From Cerioporus squamosus (taxonomy: Eukaryota; Basidiomycota; Agaricomycetes; Polyporales; Polyporaceae): a stretch of 64,000 bases of DNA. The position numbers were made by a program, and so were the translations under genes. Under the pieces are notes generated by a model, which had not been told where the DNA came from, did no database searches, and saw nothing but the letters and a program-made list of their open reading frames with translations. Shown piece by piece: positions 22,439 through 33,860 of the stretch; the stretch's first letter is position 1; every line of letters starts with the position of its first letter. The DNA lies in assembly GCA_022592435.1 (NCBI GenBank), contig JABYQS010000085.1, forward strand, positions 1 through 64,000, read 5' to 3'.

Positions 22439-23467
22439 TCATGATGCATCCTGCGATATGAGAACGGAAACACTCCTCGTGATCCGCAGGACGCTGACGA
22501 TCAACCGGGGGATCGTCATCTGAGTCTTCATCTCCGCAACGCCGCGGTCGAGAGCGCGATGTCGACCGGGAGTATAGCCCTTCCACTCCTCGAGGATGGC
22601 CTTCCACGTCCAGCAGCCCTCCGAGCGCACAAAGATTCCGGGGTACGCCAGGATGCTGAAGGCATTTCCCACGACCTGCATGCGCATGGGGAAGCCCTGG
22701 TTGATGCTCCGCGTGCAGAAATCCACCATGTCCTCCAAGACGGGGTTTGGAGCGGGAAGTGATCCATCGCGCCAGCATTGGTCCCGGGGACTGTGTACTC
22801 GGCTGCGAAGAAGTCACCGACGTGCCGCGGGTACTGGCGGGTGAACGCGCAATTGGCGTCGTCGCGGATGACTGCCCCTTGCTCCCACCAGAGCTCGTTC
22901 TTGCGGGCGTATGCGTCCACGTCGTCGAAGGTGTAGGAGAGAAGCGCGAATCGGGTCGCGGGATTACGGTGTTTGTGCGTGTCGGATCGCGTCGTCTGGC
23001 AGCGGAGGCGGAAGCGGAGCAACTTGGGGAGCTCGGAGAAGGGGACGCCCGGGTTTGCATCAAGCTGGAGTTGCCGCTGCACGGTGATGAGCATTCGGAA
23101 TGCCCATGTATTCGCGTCCAAGAAGTCCTGGAGGTCGCGGGCGAACGCGCTCACGGACGCGTAGCCGTAGCGCGCCACCGTTGCAGCATCCTCAGCAGTC
23201 CCGCCCATGCATGTCGGCCTGGTTATCCTCGACGTAAGCAAGATATATGCGCAGAATTCCGCGAGACACCTACTTGTGACGAGGCCACTCTGCTTTCTGG
23301 CATTCGAGGCTACAGTACACAACCTTGGCGCAGCCGCCGCACTTCCTCAGCTTCACGCCGGTTGTTTCTCGCTTGAAGCAGCTGTTGCAGTGTCTTAGAG
23401 AGTCACCACAAGCGGGGTGCTGCAGGACGACCTCCTCAGAGTGCGAGTCCGTGATAGCCAAGGGCAT
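22439..23467 (-). pseudogene. MYND zinc-finger protein, copy D (one frameshift)
   Basis: ATG at 23467. Exon 1 has the MYND finger (CNSC, CGGC, YCSLECQ, W, HK), and the phase-conserved intron leads to HKPTC. Exon 2 reads YGYASVSAFARDLQDFLDA, similar to copies A and B, then MDHF. Near 22750-22757 one base appears to be missing in a run of C, and the reading continues in the next frame as PAPNPVLEDMVDFCTRSINQ, then the family motif YPGIFVRSEGCWTWK and a stop at 22439-22441. Apart from that single base the gene looks complete. Confidence 0.78.
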
Positions 23468-24230
23468 ACTGTGGGTTTGTTATGAAGTGAGGGGAGGAGG
23501 ATGGTGAACGAAAGGATCAAACTCACTGGTAAATTGAACTAGAACTTGGTCCCGGTCATATCGCCATGAAGGATCGATACACAACTGCTAAGAAAGTCGA
23601 ACTGGTTTGACTCTTCCATCCGGGTACAAGCATTCACTCCGTGGTTCAAGCTCAAGGTGCACTAGAATGAAGAAGGGGATGCATGGACAACAAGCACATC
23701 GGGTGCTACAGTCTACTTAGGGGATACAAAAGAATGAGAAAGTAGGGCAAAAGGAAGGGTTTGTGAGGGGCACGGGCCACCTGCGCGACAGACGACTCGT
23801 CCTGATCTCCTAAGACTAACTCGGCACGCCCTGCAGGTTGCGGAATTGCTTCCCTGGCCAGTCAAGGGCAGTATTATACCAGGTCAATCCACTCCTTACG
23901 GAGCGGGCGACTCGAGGTAACCAAGTTTTCTGGAGGGGACGGTCTTGAACCAGCGCACAGACGACTGAATCCGTTGGAGCTTTAGACCACCTCACATTCC
24001 CGGTTTAGGGCCATTACAGCCACTGCACCATTGTACCATGCAGGATTCATTAAGTCTTTGTACATATAACTTACCTTCGCACGCGGCCCACAACAGCGGC
24101 CTCTGGGAGGCGGTCCTCATCATGGACCACGTTGACGAGCCACGTTCGTTCGTTCCCGCCGCTGGGTCTCGCAACCCACACGGATAAGAGGCCGCTCGCT
24201 GCTCGCCGTCGCCGCCATCTCTCGTCGCCA
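23468..24230. other. Intergenic region with tRNA-like relic
   Basis: It contains the MYND-D promoter and the membrane-protein promoter. Besides the tRNA-like segment listed separately, nothing is recognised. Confidence 0.35.
23930..24000 (-). other. tRNA-Leu-like relic or tRNA-derived SINE head
   Basis: On the minus strand a D-arm-like GAGGTGGTCTAAAG, an anticodon-stem-like ACGGA...TCTGT with CAG in the loop, and a B-box-like GGTTCAAGACC (23941-23951) occur in tRNA order and spacing. The acceptor stem does not pair and the anticodon loop is one base too long. It is therefore probably not a working tRNA. Confidence 0.35.
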
Positions 24231-26162
24231 ATGTCTCTTCTGCTTCTCCCCGTCGTCGAGGTCTACCGGCTGATCCTCCAGCCAGTCGCGCCCTTCACCT
24301 GGTTCGGCGTGCAGCTCAGTACGCTCGACGTCGTTGCCGCATTTCGTCTGTGCGTCGCGTTGCGGCAGATCGGGAGAAGCTCTGGCATGACCACATCTAC
24401 AAGCTGAAGACTGTACAGGCGAACGACTCGGAGAAGGAGAAGAAGGCACTCACCATCCCGGAGGTCGAGGAGCGGTCCTTCGTGCGGGATGCGGCCGCGG
24501 CGCTGCTGGTGGTATATGGAGGAGAAGCCGTAATGGGTTCGTCTTCCACTACTATCGAACACTCTGATACTCACCAGTGCGCTGTATGCGTGCCCAGCCC
24601 CGGCCCTGGCGATCCCTCCGTCTTTCATGTACTCCGGAGTAGTGCCAGTGTTCTACACCGCCGTCCAGGCAACAGTGGAGAAGCTTCCCTGGGTCCCTGC
24701 ACCGTCCTAGAGCTCGAGATGCCCTTGGCACTGTTCGACGGCTTCAGCCGTGCATACCTGCTGTGCAACCTTATCCCGCCTATGGTCCTCAAGCATGCTT
24801 CTCCCGACATCAGCAGTAACCCATGGACGCTGCTCCTCACGTCTCTGGTACGTCACCGTCTTTTTGCACTACGTCCTTCCTGCTCCGCGGTCTTTCCCCA
24901 ATATCACATATCGCTGAAGTGATCCTCCAATTCGTTCAGTATGTCTGGTGATGAGTCACTGGTTCTATGGTGCCCAAGGAATGATCGCGACTAATATGCT
25001 GGGAAAAGGACGCTGCTCCGTGCGAGTTGCGCCGTCGCACTGTCTGTGCCACAGCACGATCACCCAAAGTCGCATCTGATCATGAAACCACACACGACCT
25101 TCCGCAACCTACTATGCTCATACAGCTCTCACTGCGTTTCGCACCGAGCGTCCGCTGAAAGTGGCGATCTCGCCCCAGACGCAGATTTAGACCTCTCAGC
25201 GCGCGGCTTTCCGTCTTGCATCGGGTTGTCTCGCCGTCTTTTGAGAGCGATGTTGATGCGATGCTCGACTTCTGCTTGGATTATCCGCATACAGGATCCT
25301 CCGAGCCGGTCCTGCTGTGGTGGCGGACTCATGCCCTTCTGTTAGCAGTCGCACCCCGGAAAGAGCGCAGCTCATGCATGCGCATCACGATGTCGAACTT
25401 GTACTGGAAGCTTCACTGTTCACCAGGGAAACCAGCTGTTCAACCGTGAAGCTTCCGGTGTGAACACGAGGCGTCCCTTTCTGCTGTCCTTCTACTCCGC
25501 GCTGGATTGGTACTATTGCATACAAAAGCCAAGGGATCGTCATGACCCATCCTGCAGTTGTACACTATCGCAAATCTGCTGTGTACCTCCCTCCGCCCTA
25601 TCACCTCCACCTCTCGCTGCCCTATCCGTTTCGTTCATCCCATCACCGCTTTCCTGCTTTGCATCCGTCCTGCCTCATAGTTTCCTTGCATCGCGTTCTA
25701 CCTACACGCCTTCATTGCTATCCCACAAAGTTTTTGCTACTCCGCGTCATGCTTTGCCTCCTTCCTATCTTGCGACAAATGCACTAATCACGACGATTTC
25801 AGCTGACGGCCAACGGCGGGTTCTTCCTCACGAACATGTTCTCCTTCTTCCAGCCCTACGCGCTGAGCCTCACCACCCCGACCGAACTCCTGCCATACGG
25901 CTGGACGACCACCGACCTGTGGTGTGCGCCCTTGGTCACGGGGCTGTATGCGTTCCTCACGCACGCGCAGCCGTTCTGGGCCGACGCGCACTCCGTCGCG
26001 CTCGGTTGGCTCGGCACCTCGGGCGGGGCTGAGAAGATCGCTGCTGTGGACCCCGAGACTGCGCGTGCAGTGTGCGCGGTGCTGCTCGCGACGCTGTTCT
26101 CGACGAGGGCGGCGAAGAACTTCGGTCCCGCGGCGGCGAAGCCCAAGACGAAAGTCCAGTGA
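24231..26162 (+). CDS. Conserved-looking seven-helix membrane protein (possibly TRIC-like)
   Basis: ATG at 24231 (MSLLLLPVVEVYRLIL). About seven hydrophobic helices are visible: the N-terminus, LDVVAAFRLCVAL, VRDAAAALLVVYGG, MYSGVVPVFYTAV, DGFSRAYLLCNLIPPMVL, WTLLLTSLLTANGGFFL, and LWCAPLVTGLYAFL, with a final ARAVCAVLLATLF. Helix number and a glycine-bearing pore-like segment recall TRIC cation channels, but I cannot confirm that. One base appears to be missing at 24362-24366 (RLCVALR | ADREKLWHD), shifting the frame. Two introns follow: a short one after GEAVM, and one of about 950 nt (24849-25803) between TSL and LTANGG, far longer than other introns here. Stop 26160-26162. Confidence 0.65.
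25406..25456. repeat. Perfect 11-bp inverted repeat in long intron
   Basis: GGAAGCTTCAC (25406-25416) and its exact complement GTGAAGCTTCC (25446-25456) enclose a 29-nt loop inside the about 950-nt intron of the membrane-protein gene. It could fold as an RNA hairpin or mark an inserted element. Confidence 0.8.
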
Positions 26163-27017
26163 TATCGGATAGACGGCTTGCACGCATACGCCATGTAACG
26201 ACTTGCACGACATAGAATCTTGTCTTCTGTGGTCCGAGTCCCACCCGTCCTCGCGGTCGGCGGTGCCAGTGAAACCACACTCAGCGGACGAAGTGACGGA
26301 TCGCATATCTGTGGTAGCGTAGGAGCAGTAAGTCATGACACAAGCCTCCGAGTCGTCCTTCCGGCTACATGTAGCATCGGCCAGGCGTACAATCGCCCAA
26401 GGACGGGCTTGGATTTTGTTCGAAATGTTCGAGTACCACCTTGGCCAGAACAAGAAGGTCGAGATCTAGAGCTGTACGTTTGCGCTTGCGCAGGCTTGCT
26501 GATAATCGAATCGATCATCATCAATACGGCCCTCTCCCTTAATTACCGCTGTTTCAATACGCAGAAGTTGTGTCCGCCCTCCTCCGACTGACGCGCAGAC
26601 ACTTTTTCTGAGTCCTAGCGTACCCGGAATGCGGAGATAGCAATGCCAGGTTACTGCTCATTTGCAGTCCGTTTAAGACATTTCTACCCTCTCCCATTGC
26701 ACCAAACTTACACCAGGCGTGTCTATATACCGTATAAATATGTTGAGATGCTTTCGAAGGTGCCGCGAAGGCTCTCGACGTGTGAGGACGGAGAATGTCC
26801 ACAGGCCCTGGGGTCGATACTTGAAGCGCCCATAAACGACAGCGCGATACTCGCTCAGATACCGCGAATTTCCTCATTGTAACGCTTCGTACATACTCGT
26901 AAGGGCTGTATACGCCTATTATAGTCGCCTCAGGCAGAGAAGACATGCAAACGAGTCGTTCAGATATCCTGAATCTCTGAATTTTCCGTGCACAACGCGT
27001 GCTGTGCTAATCTCGCA
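26163..27017. other. Intergenic region left of Plavaka-1
   Basis: About 850 bp without a recognisable gene or repeat. It is AT-richer than the genes to its left. Confidence 0.35.
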
Positions 27018-27349
27018 CACGACGGGCACAGGCTGGGAACCAGCCCAAAGACTTACCCTATATTTCCGCGGAGCTAGCCTTACCTTGTCTTTTCTGATAA
27101 TTTTTGTGTCGCCGGTCGTGGTGGCCTCACCGTAACTTTTCAGCGAGTTTCCTGCAGCCCGAAAAACTCAGCTTTCAAATCTCTTTACCAGTCTCTGTTT
27201 ATTGCACTGAAAGGACTCCATCCAGGGAATTCTATGGCAGCAGATAAGCTCCTAGAGAGGCTACGTCATTGCGTCATTTCCGGTACAACACCCTTTGTTT
27301 ACCTCTTGATATTCAGAAGCCGTGAATGTCACTCCTTCCTGCGGATTTA

Positions 27350-27616
27350 CTGTACCATTTAAAATGGTTCAACCAGGCCTGTGACCTGTGACAAGCCAAT
27401 TTTGGTGGATGAATTCGACCAACCGGCCGGTGACCTGTGACACTGGCCAGATTTCAACCAAATTTAGGGCGCGCGAAGCGCGCCGCCCCCCGGACAGAGT
27501 AAGCGCCCGGAGGGTGGATTCAACCAGGCCTCTGGCGACCTGTGACATGGGCCCAAAGTTCAACCATATCGGGGCCCTGTGACCCGTGACTGGTCAAACC
27601 ATTTCAAATGGTACAG
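27350..27616 (+). mobile_element. TA-flanked MITE (267 bp) inside the left repeat
   Basis: The ends are CTGTACCATTT and its complement AAATGGTACAG. TA lies on both sides (27348-27349 and 27617-27618). The right Plavaka-1 repeat has the empty site (GGATTTACGGGC on the complement) with a single TA, which proves a clean insertion. TA target and short terminal repeats fit a Tc1/mariner-type non-autonomous element. Internally it has repeated CCTGTGAC units. Confidence 0.85.
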
Positions 27617-27876
27617 TACGGGCAATCAGAAAGCTCGAAGAAAGGCCGACTATTCCACCCAACCAAAAGGTAAGACTCCTTTGTATTTCTGGTCGGCTAT
27701 CCTCATTCCTGAAAGGCAACATACCTGGTCACTTTCCAGCTGCTGGAAATGTGCTTCGGTGATGTGAGATTAACGGAGCCTGGTAAGTACACTGAAAGGT
27801 CCCATTTCTGTCATCCGGAAAATTAGGTCGATGCCACTCCGCTCCCCGCCATACAACACCACGCGACAGGACACCA

Positions 27877-27981
27877 CACCAACTAACAACGGCGCCGCAC
27901 CAACTAAGAACAGCACCGCACCAACTAAGAACGGCACCGCACCAACTAAGAACGGCACCACACCAACTAACAACGGCACTG
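27877..27981 (+). repeat. 21-bp minisatellite, five units
   Basis: Five head-to-tail copies of CACCAACTAAGAACGGCACCG with few changes (units at 27877, 27898, 27919, 27940, 27961). The opposite arm of the transposon has only one unit (about 37525-37552). Confidence 0.9.
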
Positions 27982-28626
27982 CACCAGCACACAACCACAC
28001 CACACCTGGGAACGTCCACACCACGCCAGAAGGCAATGACGACAAACCAGCACCACTCCGTTCTGGTCGATTCCCGAATCCCCTACACACCGCCCTACAT
28101 CAGTACCCTATGTTCGTGCCGCTACGTGCTGCATCCCGATCCCTCCTGTCAAAGGCGCCGCACTGGATTCAACACTGCACTTGGTTGCGAGACACACACC
28201 TCAGAACAGGCGCAATTCATCAGCAAAAGCCGCAGAAGTCGATCTGCGATGAGCATTGAAGACGAAGATGACCACACATGATAGGCGCGCGGCGTGCACG
28301 ATTGCGTTGGTCGGCGCCGGGTCGTCTGCCGATCTGCATCGTCTTGCAAGACAAGGACGATGACCAGAGTCTTGCATGGTCTGTCCGTGATCATTTGTGG
28401 CATAGAGACAATGTGCTCTGATGTCAGGCTACAAAAGGGGGTCGTCGCGGCCCGCAGAAGATGTCGCGAGCAGCCTGGCTGCATGCCAAGGCTTGGGATC
28501 AGGCGTGCGGTGGTGTGGGTTAGCGAACGCTCGCGGTTGCTCAAGAGCGTGCTGAATGCCAGCGGCGAGAGGCGGGGACCAGAACTACTGACATAGTTAG
28601 TGGATAAGTACAGAGGCTACTAAGTA

Positions 28627-28926
28627 CTACAGGTCTGCGATGCGAGGGCGAGGGCGTGCATGGGGAGCAGGGCTTGATGTAGACCGGGGCTGTGTGCACT
28701 CTAAAACCTCTGTTAGCGAAACCTTACCATTAGAGTTTGCTGTAAACAAGGTCACCTGCTTGTCGTGTCGCGACGCGTCTTCTAGGCGCACCTTATAAAG
28801 TCCGCGTTCTAGCGTCGCTGGGTCCCTGCGACCCATCCCAGGCCGGAAGAGTCCAGCTGGCGGATATGTGGTCATCTGGTATCGGAAGTTCCTGCTCACA
28901 GTCTCATTGTCAGAAGTCGAGGACAC
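28627..28926 (-). CDS. Small ORF in Plavaka-1, unknown
   Basis: A 99-codon frame with an ATG at 28926 lies between the transposase 3' end and the left repeat. It reads MSSTSDNETVSRNFRYQ and later PPAGLFRPGMGRRDPATLE with a proline-rich tail. It has no recognisable domain and no equivalent is apparent in Plavaka-2. It might be a captured exon or a chance ORF. Confidence 0.25.
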   Translation of the reverse strand: MSSTSDNETVSRNFRYQMTTYPPAGLFRPGMGRRDPATLERGLYKVRLEDASRHDKQVTLFTANSNGKVSLTEVLECTQPRSTSSPAPHARPRPRIADL

Positions 28927-28984
28927 ACAGGCAAGTTAGACAGCCTGAGGACGCACCAGTGCAGGGTCCAAAAGGGTCGTGCCT

Positions 28985-31900
28985 TCAGAGTGCGGCATAA
29001 CCTTCCTCGGCATACACTGGATCCTCGTAGGCGTCCTCGTTGGCTCGGAAGGGTGCCAAGAGAGCCTCGCGCTCAGTGAGGATGCGATCAGTCTCCACGT
29101 CGAGTTCCGCGATTTCTGCAAGGAGCTCAGTGATTGAGTCCCAGTCGTCCTCCATGTCCTCAGGTTCAAGTTCATCCTCTTGTTCTTCTGGAGGATCGCT
29201 CCAGGAGTCCTCCATGTCCCCCTCATCGACCCCCTCCTGCTCGTTCTCGTCCTCTACCTCAGCATCGCTGGCTTCATCGTCACCCTGTACCTCGCCTTCA
29301 CCATCGTCTCGGTCTGGCGCGTCCTCCCAATCCTCATCTTGGTCATCGGGTACAACAGCGCCGGGACTATCCAAGTGTGCGTGCAAGTCCTCGTCGCGAT
29401 GCGTGGTCTTCCGCCTGGGCTTGCGATGTGCGATGCGCTCGCCTTGATTGCGCTCGCCTTGAGGCTCACGCCGATCCTGCGGTGTCCTACTGCACCTCCG
29501 TGGAACCTCATATACATGTCCCTGTCCGCCCACCTAGCATGCAATGTGAGTATAGTACAACTGACCAGAACGAAAGACGTACATTCCGACATAGTAGTAG
29601 CGCCAGTCTTGGTTATCGTTGCACTTCTTATTGTCTTCAGTTCGCCAAGCGAGTTTGGAGGGTGGCAAGTAGCCAGGCGTGCGCTCGAGACTGAAAGCTG
29701 GCATCAGGTATGCAGTGCAGATGACGTCCTCTGGGTCGACGAAGCTGAACGGGAGATCCATGGACATGTCGTCTGTCTTGACAAAGCTGAGATGTGGGAG
29801 GCGACGATGCTGGAACCCAGAGGGGTAGTCCTTGTCGAATGCAAACCAGCGTACCCACAATACATCAAAGCTCTGCCATCGCCGCGTGGAGCACGATGCA
29901 CCCGGGCCATGGTACGACACCTTGACATGGAACACCTCGATGATGCGTGCATACCAGTAAGGATGAACAGTGGCATCGCTGCCGTTGGCAAGCAGCATGA
30001 TATCCGGGTGAGTTCGCGGATTGATGGAGTCTTGCCCGTGTCGCATGTCGTAGGTGGGATAGTTGAAGCGTACAACTTTGTGCGGGTACATGCAGTCCCT
30101 GTAGATCTCGAGGCCATCAAGCTCGCTTTCAGAGAAGCTGCCTGGCTCCTCATCCAAGATGCGACCCAGCAGGTGCTCGCACAGGTGAGGAATAAATCCC
30201 TATGGTGAGGTGATGTGAGTGCCAACAGTGAGGCGAGCGAGCAAATGGAGGACATGGCTTACCTTGGTGGCCGGGTCATCACCGTGTGATGACAGGAATG
30301 CGTACAGGTTCACAGCGCCGCGCTGCGCTTGAGAGACCTCATAGTGGACTGAAGCTGGAATGGGTGGCTGGGTATCTCCCTGACGACGGTCTGCGGCGCT
30401 CTTGACACAACGCTCATAGGCCTCTGCAAGCTGCTGCTTGGCATCCTCCTTGTCTTGCTTCTCTTCCCACAGGGGCTGGAAGTTGCTGTCACGGCGCCGT
30501 ATTGATTGGCAGAGAGCTCGCCGCCGCTGATGCTTGGCCATCTGCCAAACATACGTAATCTTGTTCGTCTGGACATAGAAGCGCTTGGCATGTCGGTGCT
30601 CGAGCTCGCCCTGGGAGGATGTCAGTTGTGCAGTTCGTATCAGATTCTCAGGCACAGCATGAGAAAGGACTCACCACCTGGGTGTTGAAGTTGTCCGTGG
30701 GACCAGAGCACCTGATGTACGGTGGGTAGTCGCCAAGTGCGTGATACTTGTACGTATTGAGCACATTGAATTTCTTCTCCTTGTGTCGAGAGTCTGCACG
30801 GACGTGTGCGTTCTTTGCACTCTGGCAGCGTACACAAGCCTCTGCCTTGGTTCTGAGCTCGCGGGTGTTATCATTTGGAAGAGAATTAATTTTGGCACAG
30901 GTCATCTTCGACCTGCAGAATTTGTCAAGACCCCGACCTAGATCCGTACAGGTCTTGACCTGTATGACCTGTGACCTGTTTGACCTGGACCTGTAGGTCA
31001 CGGATCCAGGTAATTCCAGGTCGACCTGTGGCCGACCTGACCTGTTGCTCAGCCTTATAGTGGGCGCAAACATCGTCATTGAACCAGCGCATCGCAGCGT
31101 AGAGGTGAGTCGTCGCAGTTTCAAGGTTGTCGAGGGTCACCGTGGTGTGCACTCGTAGCTTCGCAAGAGCGTGCCAGTTTGCGAGCTCAAAGAGCATGTC
31201 AGCCACAATCTGATCATTTTCGACGGGCAGGAGCCCTTCGAACGCGGGCATGATAGTCTGATAACATGTCAGCGGGTGATGAGGGACGCCTTGTGAACTG
31301 GACGCACCATCAAAAAAGCCTCGTAGTCCCGTGCAGCGAGACACTTCCTTGAGGAAACATCGCTCCAGAACCGTCGTATCTGATCATGACCGAATGTGGG
31401 CATTTGTTGCATGCTGGTGGGAGTGTTCAACAAGGTGAGCACTGTGCCGGTGCCAGAGTTCACAAAGATGTACCGCTGGTTGAACACTTGCACAATGTTC
31501 CTCCCCCACTCTTCGAGCAGGCGCATCAAATGGTTGAAGGTACCTTTCCATACCCCCAATTCAAACTCGTGTAGCAGGTCCGGCGCGAATAGCTCATAAC
31601 AGTTGACGCCAAACTGTGCGAGTCGTTCGGAGAAGGCACTCTGAGAAGACAATTAGTAAAGTCATATACTCATGGAGCAGTTACAGAGTGTACCTGGATG
31701 GGGTTCAGCGACTTGGGATCCAAGATCTCCACGACATGTTCATTCGTGAGAGCCCATCCCCTGAAGACATACCGGCGCGCCCGCTGAATCTCTTCTTGCA
31801 GGTGCTTCGAGTCCCTCCCGATGTTGGCATGCGTGCGAGCGTCTGACTTGGTCCCTGCTTTGCAGACCTGGTCGCGAGTCACGTAACATCGTGGGCACAA

Positions 31901-33860
31901 ATGTTTTGCGAGTGGTCGGAGGGCAAGCGCAATGATCCTGTGAGTGTGAAGTGATCAGCCAAGGCACTGGAACGACATGACATCGGAGTGACTGACTTCT
32001 CTGGATAGTCTGCGGAGTAAGTGAATATGCGTGGAAAGATGCGACGGAGCACACCATCACCGCACATGAGCACGATACCATCCCGACATGCTCACTCGAA
32101 GTCATCATCCATGAGGATCTTCCATATCTGTTGGAATAGCTCGCGTTCGCAGAATGTGAACATGTTGGTCGGAGGCGGTCTACCGAAAGTGTCCTGGAAC
32201 CAATCCTTGAAGCCGTCACCGAGCTAGACATGGAAATTCTCGTCAGTGACTCCGACATCAAGCATTGATGGAAAGGTACGTACATCCAGAATATATGCGA
32301 GATGCTCAGCCGCAAATGCCGTAGGTCGGCCACGTACGTACTTCGAAAGATTACCGAAATACAGATAGATGGGCCACAGGTGTGCGGTGCCGAAGTTCGT
32401 CAGATGTGTTGAATCAGACCACAGAAGAAGGGGGAGGATGACATATTCGAGGTCTGGATGGTCACCAGGTTTGCGCGGCATCTTGTGAAGCTCGGCTTCG
32501 GTGTCGAGCATTGCATCCGAGTTGTAGCAGTCGGTGATTACCCGGATGGGGTCAGGAGGTACTGGTGAAGATGTGGGCGAGGGAGTAGACGAGAGTGAAG
32601 GTGATGGAGATGGGGAGCATGATGGCCGGTCATCTGCGGATGGCGGTGGATTCCACAGGAGTGTGTGGCCGCGCCAATGGTATGAGTCCTTAAACCGCGA
32701 GAACGAATCACAGACCACGCTCTTGATCAGCTCCATCAGTCGCCGATGCACCATGCCAAGAATGGAGTACTTCGCCGCCTCAGCCTCGGTAGCCGCTCTT
32801 TGGTACAGGAATCTCGAGGACTGTGTCTTTGATCCACCCGTCCTCGCCGGAGAAGACACCCTCAAGGGGAACGTACTCGTCAAGGAGCTTCTCGGCCTTC
32901 TGAGTGCTGAACCCGTGAAGATCATTGGCGTCAAAGCGGGGGGATATGAGTACATGGATCATGTCATCGAACTTGCTGCGGGACTGTGTGTCGGACCCTC
33001 CATAGTAGTGGTCAACCAGTCAGAACTGCGAACAGTTGTCAAACGGTGCATACGACACCTCGGGGACGTCCTCCCAGTCCTCCAAGTCTCCACCCTCGTC
33101 TTCATCAGCATCGACCGCGAGTGATCATGTCATCCAGAAGATACTGCGATACCCAGCGGACGGCTGCTCAGCCTCCTCGTCCGAGTTCATGTCCTCATCC
33201 TGTAGGCCGGGAGCAGCAAGCATCGTGTCGAGCGAGGTTGCCATGAGTGGGTCTCGCTTCGGGAGCGATCCAGCATAGCTACGGTATAACCCGAACCCAT
33301 CGGGCTCGAGGTCCCAAACCTCCTCGACATTGTCGTTGGCCTCCTCCTGCGCCTCTGGCGACCGCTCTTGCTGGGGTTCAGGCTCTTGCTGGGGCTCGAC
33401 CTCTGCTTGTGGAGGCTTGGGGAATGCGTGCGTGATTTGTGATGGAAGTCCTGTCTTCGCAGATGGACGGTAGTCCTCGTACCTCCCAGGGAGCCAGACC
33501 CATCGTCCCATCCGACTAAGGAGCGCAGGTGGGCTGGGGGCTCGGGGTGGTGGAGAAGGCTCGGGAGGTGGAGGCGAGGGTGCAGGGGAAGGTGAGGGAG
33601 GTGGTACCTGTACAGACTATATGTGTGCTGTTTGCGAATAGATGATGTGGCGGTGACATACCCAGCCGCGCCTGCTTAGCCAGCGGTTTTCCAATCTTCT
33701 GTGCTGCTCCAGGCTTCCGCTTGGCCAGCCTGAGTGCGTCCCGGAGAGTCGAATCATGGTACTTGCAGACTGCACGGTGGAAGGAGAGACCAAAGTACGT
33801 GGTCGAGATGTGCTTGCAGCCGTCATGGTCGCAAGGCCAGCCATTGCTGTCGTTGTCCAT
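28985..33860 (-). pseudogene. Plavaka transposase 1 (stops and frameshifts)
   Basis: ATG at 33860. The N-terminus has a zinc-finger-like WPCDHDGCKHI...HRAVCKYH. A proline/glutamate-rich linker, DLHGF...GVFSGEDGW, the LTNFGTAHLWPIYLYFGN..KYVRGRPTAF block and ELFAPDLLHEFELGVWK follow, all matching transposase 2 (47716-52492). The C-terminal part includes FDVLWVRWFAFD, YRYYYVG..VDRDMYMRFHGG and an acidic tail ending at 28985. Many short introns are implied. In-frame TGA codons lie at 33125-33127 and 33020-33022, a palindrome-rich insert at 30897-31045 shifts the frame, and another shift lies near 29530. The family cuts and pastes DNA; this copy cannot make a full protein. Confidence 0.8.
30897..31045. 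mobile_element. 149-bp AGGTC-palindrome insert in transposase 1
   Basis: It begins ACAGGTCA and ends TGACCTGT. It contains about ten more GACCTG/CAGGTC units in both orientations. It falls between HYKAEQQ and AKINSLPND of the transposase, where transposase 2 has coding sequence only, and it shifts the frame. No clear target duplication is seen. The units resemble those inside the MITE at 27350-27616. Confidence 0.6.

Larger units (their letters stand above)
27018..28047 (+). repeat. Plavaka-1 left terminal inverted repeat
   Basis: This region matches the complement of 37470-38145 nearly base for base up to about 27897, once the MITE at 27350-27616 is removed, and more loosely to about 28047. 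The 21-bp minisatellite at 27877-27981 is an expansion found only on this side. Confidence 0.88.

Noticed and set aside
27831..28259. Plus-strand ORF with PTKNGTA repeats
   Set aside because: It is made by the 21-bp minisatellite within a transposon arm; no domain, no splice context.
29180..30208. 342-codon plus-strand ORF with hydrophobic N-terminus
   Set aside because: It is the reverse of the transposase C-terminal coding sequence, whose acidic tail reads as leucine-rich on the other strand.
30897..31045. AGGTCA repeats as nuclear-receptor half-sites
   Set aside because: Fungi lack that receptor family; the units are better explained as a palindromic repeat.
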